Shown: piece after piece, positions 9,822-18,154 of the stretch
Numbering within the stretch: position 1 is the first letter of the stretch
How the letters are laid out: every line of letters begins with the position of its first letter
From: Chitinophagaceae bacterium
GTDB taxonomy: Bacteria; Bacteroidota; Bacteroidia; Chitinophagales; Chitinophagaceae
DNA: 64,000 nt
Assembly: GCA_016721725.1 (NCBI GenBank)
Contig: JADKHN010000001.1
Span: forward strand, 186,001 to 250,000
Direction of reading: 5' to 3'
Notes under the pieces: generated by a model
What the model saw: only the letters and a program-made list of their open reading frames with translations
Database searches by the model: none
What the model was told of the DNA's origin: nothing
Translations under genes and position numbers: made by a program

Positions 9822-10697
9822 CAGGTTTTTACCCAACAAAACCATCAATCCCTTGTAAATGAGTAAAAGGGGGAGTATTTCTATACCCAGTATATATAAT
9901 AAAAAATGGAATCGGCTGATCTTGAGCTTGTTCTGGAGGATCCCATAGGACCGGAAGAAACGCAGGACCAGCATGAAGCCGGTCACCAGGATCGATAAGG
10001 TAACCGCTACTTTTACGATGGCCGGATCGGCAAAACTGAGCAGGATCAAAAAAGGAAGCAGAAAAACACCGATGATCTTACAGATCAGAAAGACCACAAA
10101 AATATAGGTGTTGACCATTTCGTGGTACCCGGTCAGCCAGCCGGTGAATTTAAGGGTCAGGAATTTCACTCCATAGGTGATCCCGATCAAACCCACACAA
10201 ATGCCGGCGATTCCCCAGTTGAGCTGCTCGTTGATCCAGTGCAACTGGTACAAGAGGAGATAAATAAAAAGACCGCCTGAAAGGATGAAGAACAGGTTGA
10301 ATAAGAGAGACGGCAGACGGGCCATGATCAACTGGTCGGTCAGCTGGCTTTGTCGTAAAGAGGTATTGAAGAACACCCTGAACAGGTTATTGAAATACCG
10401 GGGAAAGTTGAACCTCAACAAAGCCAGTAACAAAACAAGTCCGGCGACCAGGTAAAACAAAGCATCTTTCTGGGGTGCGTTCCTCCGGAAGACCAGGTTA
10501 GAGACCGGTTCCGCCTTTTCGTTCAATAATTTATTCCCCGGAATGAATCCGGGCCGGGCCGAAAAACCAATGACCGTATCCAATGCCGGCCGGGGTGATA
10601 TGCCCGCGGGCTTGAACCCAGCGGAATCTATTTTCTGTGCTGACAAAAAAATAAAAAAACCAGATAAGAAAAACAAAAGAAGGAAGACCTGCTTCAC
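9819..10697 (-). CDS. DUF4271 integral membrane protein
   Basis: This membrane protein of unknown function belongs to the DUF4271 family, found in Bacteroidota and often beside hemD, as here. From the GTG at 10697 the product begins MKQVFLLLFFLSGFFIFLSA, a convincing signal sequence. A TTG at 10718 would add seven residues ahead of it and is less attractive. There is no in-frame ATG near the N-terminus. About six membrane helices follow a periplasmic stretch of about 70 residues: LFYLVAGLVLLLALLRF, LLFNLFFILSGGLFIYLLLY, WGIAGICVGLIGITYGV, TYIFVVFLICKIIGVFLLPF and two more. The gene ends 27 bases before hemD and may be co-transcribed with it. Confidence 0.82.
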   Translation of the reverse strand: MKQVFLLLFFLSGFFIFLSAQKIDSAGFKPAGISPRPALDTVIGFSARPGFIPGNKLLNEKAEPVSNLVFRRNAPQKDALFYLVAGLVLLLALLRFNFPRYFNNLFRVFFNTSLRQSQLTDQLIMARLPSLLFNLFFILSGGLFIYLLLYQLHWINEQLNWGIAGICVGLIGITYGVKFLTLKFTGWLTGYHEMVNTYIFVVFLICKIIGVFLLPFLILLSFADPAIVKVAVTLSILVTGFMLVLRFFRSYGILQNKLKISRFHFLLYILGIEILPLLLIYKGLMVLLGKNL

Positions 10698-10743
10698 GGA
10701 GAATGGTTTTAATGGCAAAAGTAAAGGGTGGTAGGCAGATTCT

Positions 10744-12555
10744 TTAAAAGTAATTCACATACCCGAAATGTATTTTGGATCCTTCGCGGAAGCTGAATTT
10801 TACGTCATCCCTTTTACCCGCCGCATAACTGATGTTGAGTAATCCGAAGCGTGTTTCAAACACCAGGCCCAGTCCGGCCCCAATGAACTGGTTGCTCTGT
10901 TTCACCGCCTGGTATTTGTTCTTCACCAGGCCGCCGTCAACAAATCCAAACAGGTAAGAATTCAACGCCAGCCGGTACCGGTATTCAGCGGTTGCCACGG
11001 CAAACTGGGTAGCATAGATGCTTTCTTCACTGAAGCCCCTCATCAGTTTGTATCCGCCGATCTGGAAGAGTTCATTGCGGAAAATATTCTGGCTGCTGAA
11101 AAGGCCCCCGCTGAATGCCGTTTTAACCGTCGCCTGTTTTCCTACCGGGAAAAAATGCGCCGCGGATAACCTGACCCTGAACTGGTAAGACCTCGATCTC
11201 AGGGAATCATACAAGCTGGCATAATTGAAGCCGGGATCTTTGATATTGGTGATGTCGCTGTTCCTTTTGATGTTTTTAATCCCCGCCGATAAGATCAGCC
11301 TGATCTCATTCCCTTTTCGGGGGTTCAGGCGGTAATCGGTTTTAACCCAATCGTAATCCAATCCGAGGCTAGAAGAACTGACATCGATATTTGGCGGAAG
11401 CTTCTTGGTCGCGATCACCAGTTGGGTATCTACTGCGCCGCCCAGCAGGAAACTGTTCTGCCATTGAAAAAACACCTTGCCCGACTGGTAGGCTGATAAC
11501 AGGTATTGCACTCCCAATTGCGCGTTGACCTGCAGGAAACTGGAATCCTTTTTGAACAGGTCGAACCCGAAATCAATGCCAAAGGAGGAATTGAAGATAT
11601 AGGGTTGCTGGTATCCCAGGTTCAGCCGGGGTGATTTGGTTTGCAATTGCTGCCATTTCAGAAATATGGTCTCCCCCGAACCGAGTGCATTCTTTAGATC
11701 AAGGTTCACATCTGCGGTAACCTGGAGTTTGCCAGACTGGCCGCTGTTGGGCAGCACACCGATCAGGAAATTGAACTGGCTGCTCCTTTTGGGCGCCAGG
11801 AATAATTTGAGGATGGAACCGGTGCCCAGCATGACCAGTTCGGAAGGCTGTAAGGCTTGCAGGTAGGGCAGGTCGAGTATCTTCTTATCCACCTGCTCCA
11901 GATTATCTTTATTGAAGAGCCCGCCCCTGGGCAGGTTGAGGTAATGCTGCAGGAATTTTTTAGAGATCCTGGCTTTGCCGAACAGTTGTATGCTGTCGAG
12001 GTGGTATAGCGGACCTTTCTTGACCAGGAGCAAGGCATCCATTTTATCATCATCCAGCTTGATGCTGTCCAGGAAGACCGATGCAAAGGGATACCCGTTA
12101 TTCTCATAATGGACCAGCAGCCTTTCCTGTACCTGCTGCAGCTGGAGCATGTTGAGCGGCTTGCCAATGAAACTCTTTTCCGAAAAACCGCTGGCCTCGG
12201 TCGCCTTTTTATCCAAACCGACAGGGCGTAAACTGACCCATTTGTACTTTTTTCCGGTATACAGAATGATATCGGCTGAATTTTCTTTTTCAAAAACACT
12301 GTCCACCGAAGCGGTGGGGTATCCTTTGCCGCTCAGTTGTGCGGGCAAGGCTTTAATGTAGTCAAGGCATTCGGACCTGTTGCTGAAATCGGTCCGCCAT
12401 TTCATAGCCTGCGGGTCAAAGGCGCTATCTTTACCGGCGAAACGGATGTTGAGCCGGTATTGTGAACGGGCGCTGAGCGAAAACCCGAATACCAGTATCC
12501 ATAATACCGGGTACCGGATCAATGAAAGGCCATTTTTCTTTCCGCGAAACATCAT
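10744..12555 (-). CDS. Omp85-family outer-membrane protein with POTRA domains
   Basis: This is a BamA/TamA-like outer-membrane beta-barrel protein of 603 residues. It has a signal peptide (YPVLWILVFGFSLSARS), POTRA-like alpha/beta repeats (for example HYENNGYPFASVFLDSIKL and PLYHLDSIQLFGKARISKKF, up to about 240), and a C-terminal barrel with the Omp85-typical end GLGLVFETRFGLLNISYAAG and a terminal aromatic (NYF). It is shorter than BamA and has fewer POTRA domains, so it is probably an accessory Omp85 protein rather than the essential assembly factor. The start is one of two adjacent ATG codons at 12555/12552. A TTG at 12573 would put six hydrophobic residues in front of the signal and is rejected. 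Confidence 0.85.
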   Translation of the reverse strand: MMFRGKKNGLSLIRYPVLWILVFGFSLSARSQYRLNIRFAGKDSAFDPQAMKWRTDFSNRSECLDYIKALPAQLSGKGYPTASVDSVFEKENSADIILYTGKKYKWVSLRPVGLDKKATEASGFSEKSFIGKPLNMLQLQQVQERLLVHYENNGYPFASVFLDSIKLDDDKMDALLLVKKGPLYHLDSIQLFGKARISKKFLQHYLNLPRGGLFNKDNLEQVDKKILDLPYLQALQPSELVMLGTGSILKLFLAPKRSSQFNFLIGVLPNSGQSGKLQVTADVNLDLKNALGSGETIFLKWQQLQTKSPRLNLGYQQPYIFNSSFGIDFGFDLFKKDSSFLQVNAQLGVQYLLSAYQSGKVFFQWQNSFLLGGAVDTQLVIATKKLPPNIDVSSSSLGLDYDWVKTDYRLNPRKGNEIRLILSAGIKNIKRNSDITNIKDPGFNYASLYDSLRSRSYQFRVRLSAAHFFPVGKQATVKTAFSGGLFSSQNIFRNELFQIGGYKLMRGFSEESIYATQFAVATAEYRYRLALNSYLFGFVDGGLVKNKYQAVKQSNQFIGAGLGLVFETRFGLLNISYAAGKRDDVKFSFREGSKIHFGYVNYF

Positions 12556-12606
12556 GGTGCAAACTAAAACCAATATTAGAACTTAATCCCTAAACCGAAC
12601 ATTCTC

Positions 12607-13737
12607 CTGGCAGGTATTTATATACATATCCCCTTTTGCAAACAGGCTTGCCACTATTGCAATTTTCATTTTTCCACCACACGGAACCGGATGGGAGAAA
12701 TGACTGATGCGATCATCAGCGAGATCAAACTCACTCCGCTCTTTGAAACTGCCGGTGAAGAAAAGATAGATTCCCTGTATTTTGGCGGCGGAACACCCAG
12801 CCTGCTGAGTTTATCCGACCTGGATAAATTGATCGATGCCCTGCGGAATAGATTCAGCTTTGCGGATCATCCTGAGATCACTCTTGAGGCCAATCCGGAC
12901 GACATCGATCCCATGAAACTGAAAGACTGGATTTCCAGGGGAATCAACCGCCTCAGCGTGGGGATCCAAAGCTTCGATGAGGCGGAACTGGCCTGGATGA
13001 ACCGGGCTCACGATGCCCGTGACTCGATCCGTTGCATCCAACAGATCAAAGAGGCGGGCTTCACCAATTTCTCCGCCGACCTGATCTACGGTTCACCCCT
13101 GATGACCATCGACAGCTGGCAAAATAACCTGGATATCGTCATTCAGGAAAACATCCCCCATCTTTCCTGTTATGCGCTCACCGTTGAACCCAGGACCGCC
13201 CTGGATAAGATGATCCGGCTAAAGAAAAAGGAAGCGGTGGAACCTGATGCTCAGGCGATCCTGTTCGGCGAATTGATGATGCGGCTGGGGAAGGCCGGTT
13301 ATGAGCATTATGAGATCAGTAATTTCGCCCGGCCCGGCATGCGAAGCCGGCATAACAGCAGTTACTGGAAGGGTACACCCTATTATGGTTTCGGACCGTC
13401 GGCACATTCTTATGACGGAAGTCAGCGTCGCTGGAACCTGGCCAACAATGCGCTGTACATCCAGTCCATTCAAAAAGGGATCATCCCTTTTGAAGCGGAG
13501 GTCCTGACACCGGTTCAGCAACTGAATGAATACATCATGACGGCCTTGAGGACCATTGAAGGCATCGACCTGGAACGGGTTGCCAGGCAATTTGGTACAG
13601 GTCCGGAAGAACAGTTAAGATCTTCAATAACAAAATGGAAAGAAGGAGGGAAATTGATGGAAGAGGGAAGAAAGATCATCCTGACAGACAATGGCAAATT
13701 CTTTGCCGATGGTATCGCATCAGACCTGTTTTTTTGA
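12607..13737 (+). CDS. hemW: HemW-like radical SAM protein (haem chaperone), CTG start
   Basis: HemW is a radical SAM protein related to coproporphyrinogen III dehydrogenase and acts in haem trafficking. The [4Fe-4S]-binding motif CKQACHYC lies upstream of the first in-frame ATG (12691), so that ATG cannot be the start. The frame is open back to a TAG at 12577, and within it there is no ATG, GTG or TTG before the motif. The residues after CTG at 12607 (AGIYIHIPFCKQACHYC) match where HemW proteins have their initiator Met, so CTG is the likely start (376 residues). Further motifs are YFGGGTPSLL, EANPD, GIQSFDEAEL and YEISNFARPG. Only about 50 bases separate it from the divergent Omp85 gene. 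Confidence 0.88.
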   Translation: MAGIYIHIPFCKQACHYCNFHFSTTRNRMGEMTDAIISEIKLTPLFETAGEEKIDSLYFGGGTPSLLSLSDLDKLIDALRNRFSFADHPEITLEANPDDIDPMKLKDWISRGINRLSVGIQSFDEAELAWMNRAHDARDSIRCIQQIKEAGFTNFSADLIYGSPLMTIDSWQNNLDIVIQENIPHLSCYALTVEPRTALDKMIRLKKKEAVEPDAQAILFGELMMRLGKAGYEHYEISNFARPGMRSRHNSSYWKGTPYYGFGPSAHSYDGSQRRWNLANNALYIQSIQKGIIPFEAEVLTPVQQLNEYIMTALRTIEGIDLERVARQFGTGPEEQLRSSITKWKEGGKLMEEGRKIILTDNGKFFADGIASDLFF

Positions 13738-13842
13738 GATCCTTTTTTTTGACCTGACATAGCGGATGATCTCAAGGCCAGACAGGCATAGTACCATGAA
13801 AAGCAGGGCAGCCGGATGTAGGTTTGAAAAGGAGAAAGGCAT
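13720..13842 (-). CDS. Putative 40-residue membrane protein
   Basis: This short reading frame starts MPFSFSNLHPAALLFMVLCL, continues with one predicted membrane helix (about residues 11-29) and ends in a basic tail rich in Lys and Arg, a positive-inside pattern. An in-frame TAA lies just upstream, so the ATG at 13842 is the only start. A consensus promoter (TTG, 20 bases, TATCTTTG) ends 17 bases upstream, inside the 3' end of gpsA. The frame overlaps the last 18 bases of hemW in antisense. I do not recognise a family. The promoter and the membrane-protein composition argue for it; its small size argues for caution. Confidence 0.45.
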   Translation of the reverse strand: MPFSFSNLHPAALLFMVLCLSGLEIIRYVRSKKRISKKQV

Positions 13843-13859
13843 ATGGCTTTATTCTAACC

Positions 13860-13890
13860 CAAAGATAGTCGTCCTTTATTCCAAAGTCAA
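13860..13890 (-). promoter_or_regulatory. Consensus promoter for the 40-residue ORF
   Basis: On the minus strand TTG (13890-13888), a 20-base spacer and TATCTTTG (13867-13860) match the Bacteroidota sigma consensus exactly. The -33 element lies within the last codons of gpsA. The predicted start of transcription is around 13855, giving a leader of roughly 12 bases before the ATG at 13842. Confidence 0.6.
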
Positions 13891-14913
13891 TTCTATACTG
13901 TTAAAACCATCCCGGGCGGGGAGGTTTTCCCAGAGGATCCGGTAAACGGTCTCCGCGATGGGCATTTCAGCGCCGGTCTTCTGGTTGATCAGATACATGC
14001 ATTTACTGGCATTATAGCCTTCGGCCACCATGCTCATTTCCAGTTGCGCAGCTTTTACACTGTAGCCCTTGCCGATCATGTTTCCGAAAGCCCGGTTACG
14101 GCTGTGCAGTGAATAACAGGTAACCAGCAGGTCGCCCAGGTATACCGAAGCGGCATAATTGGTGGTGGGTGTTTTATGGTGTTCCTGATGATGTTCGATG
14201 CTGCCCACCTGGATATTCTGTATGCCCACTTTTCGCAGGAAGCCGGCCATTTCATCGGCGCTGTTGGCGATGAGCACACTCAGGAAATTATCCCCGTAAT
14301 CCAGTCCGTGGGCGATCCCTGCGCCTACGGCATAGATATTCTTCAACACAGCGGCAAACTGAACTCCGTAGATATCATTGTTCTCGATGGTGTTGAGATA
14401 GCCGGTCTTAAAATAAGCGGTGATGGTGTGATTGACCACTTCATCGATGCCGGTAAACGTTAAATAAGACAATTTTTCAGCGGCGACTTCCTCGGCATGA
14501 CAGGGCCCCAGCACAGCGAAATAATCCTTTAGTTCAAGCCCGAAATGCTCACTGAGGTAATCGTTCAGCAAGACGTTGGTATCGGGCAGGATCCCCTTGA
14601 TGGCGGAGATCACTTTCTTGCCGGTGAAAATGGTTTTAGGGAGGTTTCTCAGGATATCATCCACATAGGCTGAAGGCACGACGATGATGACACAATCGCT
14701 GTTTCGGATCACTTCCTCAGCAGAGGTGGTCAGTTTCAATTTACGGGTATCAAAATGCGCGGTGGAGAGATACTGGGGATTATGGTTGCGGGTGAGGATA
14801 TGCCGGATGGCGCTTTCGCTTCGGTTCCACCAATAGATCGTTTGACCGTTATCGGTAAGTATTTTCGCCAGGGCCGTTCCCCAGCTTCCGCTGCCGAGTA
14901 TACCAAAGGTCAT
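13876..14913 (-). CDS. gpsA: Glycerol-3-phosphate dehydrogenase [NAD(P)+]
   Basis: GpsA reduces dihydroxyacetone phosphate to sn-glycerol 3-phosphate, the backbone precursor of phospholipids. The 345-residue product starts with the Rossmann motif FGILGSGSWGTALAKIL. It carries VIIVVPSAYVDDIL (about 75), the conserved catalytic-domain region VQFAAVLKNIYAVGAGIAHG with its Lys (about 205), and a C-terminal helical domain. Length and motifs are standard. It converges with hemW across a short gap that also holds a small promoter-bearing ORF. The spacer to rnc is filled by inverted 9-bp repeats, so co-transcription with rnc is uncertain. Confidence 0.96.
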   Translation of the reverse strand: MTFGILGSGSWGTALAKILTDNGQTIYWWNRSESAIRHILTRNHNPQYLSTAHFDTRKLKLTTSAEEVIRNSDCVIIVVPSAYVDDILRNLPKTIFTGKKVISAIKGILPDTNVLLNDYLSEHFGLELKDYFAVLGPCHAEEVAAEKLSYLTFTGIDEVVNHTITAYFKTGYLNTIENNDIYGVQFAAVLKNIYAVGAGIAHGLDYGDNFLSVLIANSADEMAGFLRKVGIQNIQVGSIEHHQEHHKTPTTNYAASVYLGDLLVTCYSLHSRNRAFGNMIGKGYSVKAAQLEMSMVAEGYNASKCMYLINQKTGAEMPIAETVYRILWENLPARDGFNSIELTLE

Positions 14914-14921
14914 CGTTGAAT

Positions 14922-14957
14922 GTTAAAATGGTTTAAGCCGTTTAAGTCGTTTTAGGT
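14922..14957 (+). repeat. Four 9-bp phased repeats (GTTtnnnnn)
   Basis: Four consecutive nonamers each begin with GTT and share a GTTTAAGYC-like core (two of them read GTTTAAGCC and GTTTAAGTC). They fill the first third of the gpsA-rnc spacer. An opposite-orientation set lies at 15004-15039. Confidence 0.6.
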
Positions 14958-15003
14958 TAGGGGTTCAGACCTGCAGAGGTTAATGATCTTAAGATTTTAT
15001 TGA

Positions 15004-15039
15004 CCATCAAACGTTTTGAACGACCTAAACGTTTCAAAC
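15004..15039 (-). repeat. Four 9-bp phased repeats, inverted relative to 14922-14957
   Basis: Read on the minus strand, four consecutive nonamers each start with GTT (for example GTTTAGGTC and GTTTGAAAC). They are related to the plus-strand nonamers 50 bases away, so the two arrays could pair in RNA. They end just before the rnc stop codon. Confidence 0.6.
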
Positions 15040-15042
15040 CTC

Positions 15043-15753
15043 TTATAAACCTAATTTATCCACCGCCAGTTGCGCTGCGATCTGGCTGGCGTCTTTCTTA
15101 TTGTATCCCCTGGCTTCGGCGATCAGTTCGCCATCAACGGTTGCTCCGATGGTGAACAGCCTGCGGCCGTTCTCGAATTTCTCATCGAGAGTCTCAAATT
15201 CAAGGGCCTTCCCGTTCTTATTGGCCCAGCCATAGAGTTTATTCTTGATATTGATCTCGATCCCTTCCAGGTCATCGATGAACAGGTAAGGCAGGATGAT
15301 GTATTTTTCCACCCATTTCTGGGTACCCGGGTAACCCTTATCCAGGAAAACAGCTCCGATCAGGGCTTCCAGCGTATTGCCGAAGATCTGGGATATCTTC
15401 AGTGAATTATCGAATTTGTTGTAAAACGTGATCTTCTTCAAACCCATTTTCAGGGCGATGTCGTTCAATTTCTGCCGGTTGACCATCTTGCTTCTCATCT
15501 CGGTAAGAAAACCTTCGCCTTTGTACGGGTATTTCCGGAACAGGTAATGGGCGATGATCGAACTCAAAACAGCATCCCCTAAGAATTCAAGCCTTTCATT
15601 ATTCTCATCCGCGCCTTCCCGGACACTGCGGTGGCTGAGGGCCGTTTTGTACAGGGCGATATCTCCGGGTAAAAATCCCAGTACGTTCCGGAGTTGTTTT
15701 TTAAACTCCTTGTTCTTGTCGGTGCCGCCGAAAATGTTTTTAATGAATTGCAA
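15043..15753 (-). CDS. rnc: Ribonuclease III
   Basis: RNase III cleaves double-stranded RNA in rRNA and mRNA maturation. The 236-residue product contains the signature NERLEFLGDAVLSSIIAHY (about 55-73) with the catalytic acidic residues, a second acidic site in IFGNTLEALIGAVFLDKG (about 125-142), and a C-terminal dsRNA-binding domain (ARGYNKKDASQIAAQLAVDK). No ATG is available upstream of conserved sequence. The reading begins at TTG 15753 (product MQFIKNIFGG), where related proteins have their start. It lies downstream of fabF in the same direction with a 125-base gap, an order common in Bacteroidota (acpP-fabF-rnc). Confidence 0.95.
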   Translation of the reverse strand: MQFIKNIFGGTDKNKEFKKQLRNVLGFLPGDIALYKTALSHRSVREGADENNERLEFLGDAVLSSIIAHYLFRKYPYKGEGFLTEMRSKMVNRQKLNDIALKMGLKKITFYNKFDNSLKISQIFGNTLEALIGAVFLDKGYPGTQKWVEKYIILPYLFIDDLEGIEINIKNKLYGWANKNGKALEFETLDEKFENGRRLFTIGATVDGELIAEARGYNKKDASQIAAQLAVDKLGL

Positions 15754-15878
15754 AACGGGGTAGAAAAAATTTATCCGAAATTAAAGTTTTTTTATCACAG
15801 ATGCTGCAAAACAGTGATTTATACCAAATCGGCTGACCGGGAATATTCCTGTCAGCAATCAGGGATCCCGATTCAGGA

Positions 15879-17132
15879 TCAGGCTTTGAATTTCTTGATG
15901 ATTACGCTGGCATTGTGTCCGCCAAACCCGAAGGTATTGCTGAGCGCCGCGTTGACCGTACGATGCTGGGCCTTGTTAAAGGTGAAATTAAGGCGTGGGT
16001 CGAGGTCAGGGTCGTCGGTGAAATGATTGATCGTTGGAGGAACAATGTCTTTGGTTACCGCCATGATACAGGAAAGGCTTTCCAGTACACCGGCCGCGCC
16101 AAGGCAATGGCCGGTCATGCTCTTGGTGGAACTGATGTTCAGGTTATAAGCATGTTCGCCGAAGACATTCAAAATGGCCTTGGTCTCGGCAATATCGCCC
16201 AGGGGTGTTGAAGTGCCGTGAACATTGATGTAGTCGATATCGGCCGGTTGCATACCGGCGTCTTTCAACGCGGCGTTCATGACATTCCTGGCACCCAGCC
16301 CTTCGGGATGCGGGGCCGTGATGTGATGTGCATCGGCCGTGGCGCCACCTCCGGCGATCTCGCAATAGATCTTCGCACCACGGGCTAAGGCATGTTCTAG
16401 CCTTTCCAGGACGAGCACCCCGGCTCCTTCTCCCATGACAAAACCATCCCTGTCCTTATCAAACGGCCGACTTGCGGTTGAAGGGCTGTCATTTCGTTCG
16501 CTGAGGGCCTTCATGGCATTGAAACCGCCGACACCCGCCGCGCTGATAACAGCCTCACTTCCGCCGGTGATGATGATATCTGCCTTGCCCAGGCGGATAT
16601 TGTCAAAGGCATCGATGATGGCGTTGGTACTGGAGGCGCAGGCGCTGACCACGGCAAAATTAGGGCCACGGAATCCGTGACGCATGGAGATCTGTCCTGC
16701 GGCGATATCCAGGATCATTTTGGGAATGAAGAAAGGATTGAATCGGGGGGTTCCGTCACCCAGTGCGAAATTGGTCACTTCTTCCTGGAAGGTGATCAGG
16801 CCGCCGATCCCGCTGGCGAAGATGACGCCTACCCGGTCGGGGTCAACGTTCTCTTTGCTGATACCGGCATCTTTGACCGCTTCATCACTGGCGATGAGTG
16901 CGAACTGGCAATAACGGTCGATCTTACGGGCTTCCTTTCTCTCTAAATATTGGGTGGGATCAAAATCCTTAACCTCACAGGCAAACCTTGTCTTAAACTT
17001 GCTGCAGTCGAACTGTTTGATATAATCGCAGCCGCTGATCCCGTCGGCCATATTCTGCCAATATTCATCGACAGTTTTGCCTAATGGCGTCAGGGCACCC
17101 AAACCGGTTACAACAACGCGATGTAAAGCCAT
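15879..17132 (-). CDS. fabF: 3-oxoacyl-[ACP] synthase II (KAS II)
   Basis: FabF condenses malonyl-ACP with acyl-ACP in fatty-acid elongation. The 417-residue product begins VVVTGLGALTPLGKTVDEYW. It has the active-site Cys in VSACASSTNA (about residue 165) and the two catalytic His in NVHGTSTPLGD (about 305) and TGHCLGAAG (about 341), plus the FGFGGHN end motif. Length is normal. It starts 27 bases after acpP and is almost certainly co-transcribed with it from the acpP promoter. Confidence 0.97.
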   Translation of the reverse strand: MALHRVVVTGLGALTPLGKTVDEYWQNMADGISGCDYIKQFDCSKFKTRFACEVKDFDPTQYLERKEARKIDRYCQFALIASDEAVKDAGISKENVDPDRVGVIFASGIGGLITFQEEVTNFALGDGTPRFNPFFIPKMILDIAAGQISMRHGFRGPNFAVVSACASSTNAIIDAFDNIRLGKADIIITGGSEAVISAAGVGGFNAMKALSERNDSPSTASRPFDKDRDGFVMGEGAGVLVLERLEHALARGAKIYCEIAGGGATADAHHITAPHPEGLGARNVMNAALKDAGMQPADIDYINVHGTSTPLGDIAETKAILNVFGEHAYNLNISSTKSMTGHCLGAAGVLESLSCIMAVTKDIVPPTINHFTDDPDLDPRLNFTFNKAQHRTVNAALSNTFGFGGHNASVIIKKFKA

Positions 17133-17159
17133 AAAATTTGCCTGTGGTAATTAAAGAAG

Positions 17160-17396
17160 TTACTTGGCGTGCTCTTCCAAATAAGTAACAGCCTGACCTA
17201 CCGTGGTGATGGTTTCAGCCTGTTCATCAGGAATAGAAATGTTGAATTCCTTTTCGAATTCCATGATTAGTTCAACAGTATCCAGGCTATCAGCGCCCAG
17301 ATCGTTAGTGAAAGAAGCTTCAGGGGTCACTTCCGCTTCATCTACACCTAATTTGTCAACAATTATTTTCTTTACTCTTGTTGCAATGTCTGACAT
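17160..17396 (-). CDS. acpP: Acyl carrier protein
   Basis: This 78-residue acidic acyl carrier protein carries the growing chain during fatty-acid synthesis. The phosphopantetheine attachment Ser lies in the canonical motif GADSLDTVELIMEFE (about residue 38). Length and acidity are standard. It is the first gene of acpP-fabF and has a well-formed Bacteroidota promoter about 27 bases upstream of the ATG. Confidence 0.97.
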   Translation of the reverse strand: MSDIATRVKKIIVDKLGVDEAEVTPEASFTNDLGADSLDTVELIMEFEKEFNISIPDEQAETITTVGQAVTYLEEHAK

Positions 17397-17722
17397 GATG
17401 GTAAAATTTAGTTTATTGGTTGCAAAAATATACTTTTTGCAATAAATACAAAGAAATATAAATGAAGTAAATCCGGCCCCTTTTCCAGCCGTTTTCAGGT
17501 GTATTGGACAGCTCCGGGCTACCGTTTTGACCGTGTTTTGAAAAACAGGCCTTTCAGCGTCTGTAAATGAGTGCCTTTACCCACTCCCCCCAGGTGTGTT
17601 CAGCATCCCTTTCAACGGCTTAAAACTCAGGATCGGGCGAAGTGATTCAATAAAAAATATTGTATATTGTAATCATTATCCTCAGCCAGGAGGCTTCCTT
17701 AAAAAAGGGGTAAACTACGCTT
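17397..17722. other. Intergenic region acpP / GNAT gene
   Basis: This 326-base divergent spacer holds the acpP promoter at its left end. The rest is GC-richer and I see no convincing gene, hairpin or exact TAnnTTTG box for the GNAT gene. The longest ATG frame I followed there is 18 codons with no supporting signal. A purine-rich stretch (AGGAGG within ccaggaggctt, near 17689) is too far from the GNAT ATG to act as its ribosome-binding site. Confidence 0.5.
17423..17452 (-). promoter_or_regulatory. Promoter of acpP-fabF
   Basis: On the minus strand TTTG (17452-17449), an 18-base spacer and TATTTTTG (17430-17423) fit the Bacteroidota consensus TTG-N(17-23)-TAnnTTTG. The predicted start of transcription is around 17417, giving a leader of about 20 bases. 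Confidence 0.65.
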
Positions 17723-18154
17723 ATGGCTTTAAAACAAATCGACCACGGCACCAAGGAATATAAGCAAATGGTGAATCTGCGGGATGCCGTCCTGCGTAAA
17801 CCGCTCGGGCTCTCCTTCAGCCCTGAAGAACTGGCCCGGGAAAAGGAAGACATCCTGATCGGGGCATTTGATGAAGATGAGATACTGGCCTGCTGCCTGC
17901 TCACCAAAGTGGATCCGGAGACCCTCAAACTCCGGCAGATGGCCGTTCAAAATAACCTGCAGGGCAAAGGGATCGGCGCTTCACTCATGACCTTTGCTGA
18001 AAACCTGGCCCGGGACAAAGGATACCGCAAACTGACGATGCACGCCCGCGATTCGGCCATCGGTTTTTATGAAAAGTTCGGTTATAAGACCAAGGGGGAT
18101 GAATTCATCGAAGTGAACGTCCCTCACCACATCATGGAAAAAAAGCTTCGCTGA
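17723..18154 (+). CDS. GNAT-family N-acetyltransferase
   Basis: This 143-residue protein has the GNAT fold. It shows the beta4 stretch LKLRQMAVQNNLQGKGIGASLM with the acetyl-CoA-binding Q/R-x-x-G-x-G/A motif (QGKGIG, about residues 79-84), and a C-terminal Tyr motif AIGFYEKFGYKTKG (about 113). The acceptor cannot be told from sequence; the ElaA/YjcF-like pattern suggests a small-molecule acetyltransferase. Its stop codon TGA directly abuts the stop of the convergent gene at 18155, the two stops forming the palindrome TGATCA with no spacer. Confidence 0.88.
   Translation: MALKQIDHGTKEYKQMVNLRDAVLRKPLGLSFSPEELAREKEDILIGAFDEDEILACCLLTKVDPETLKLRQMAVQNNLQGKGIGASLMTFAENLARDKGYRKLTMHARDSAIGFYEKFGYKTKGDEFIEVNVPHHIMEKKLR

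Noticed and set aside
13515..13775. An 86-codon frame on minus overlapping the end of hemW
   Set aside because: Different frame from the promoter-linked 40-residue ORF, mostly antisense to conserved hemW sequence, no membrane or domain pattern.
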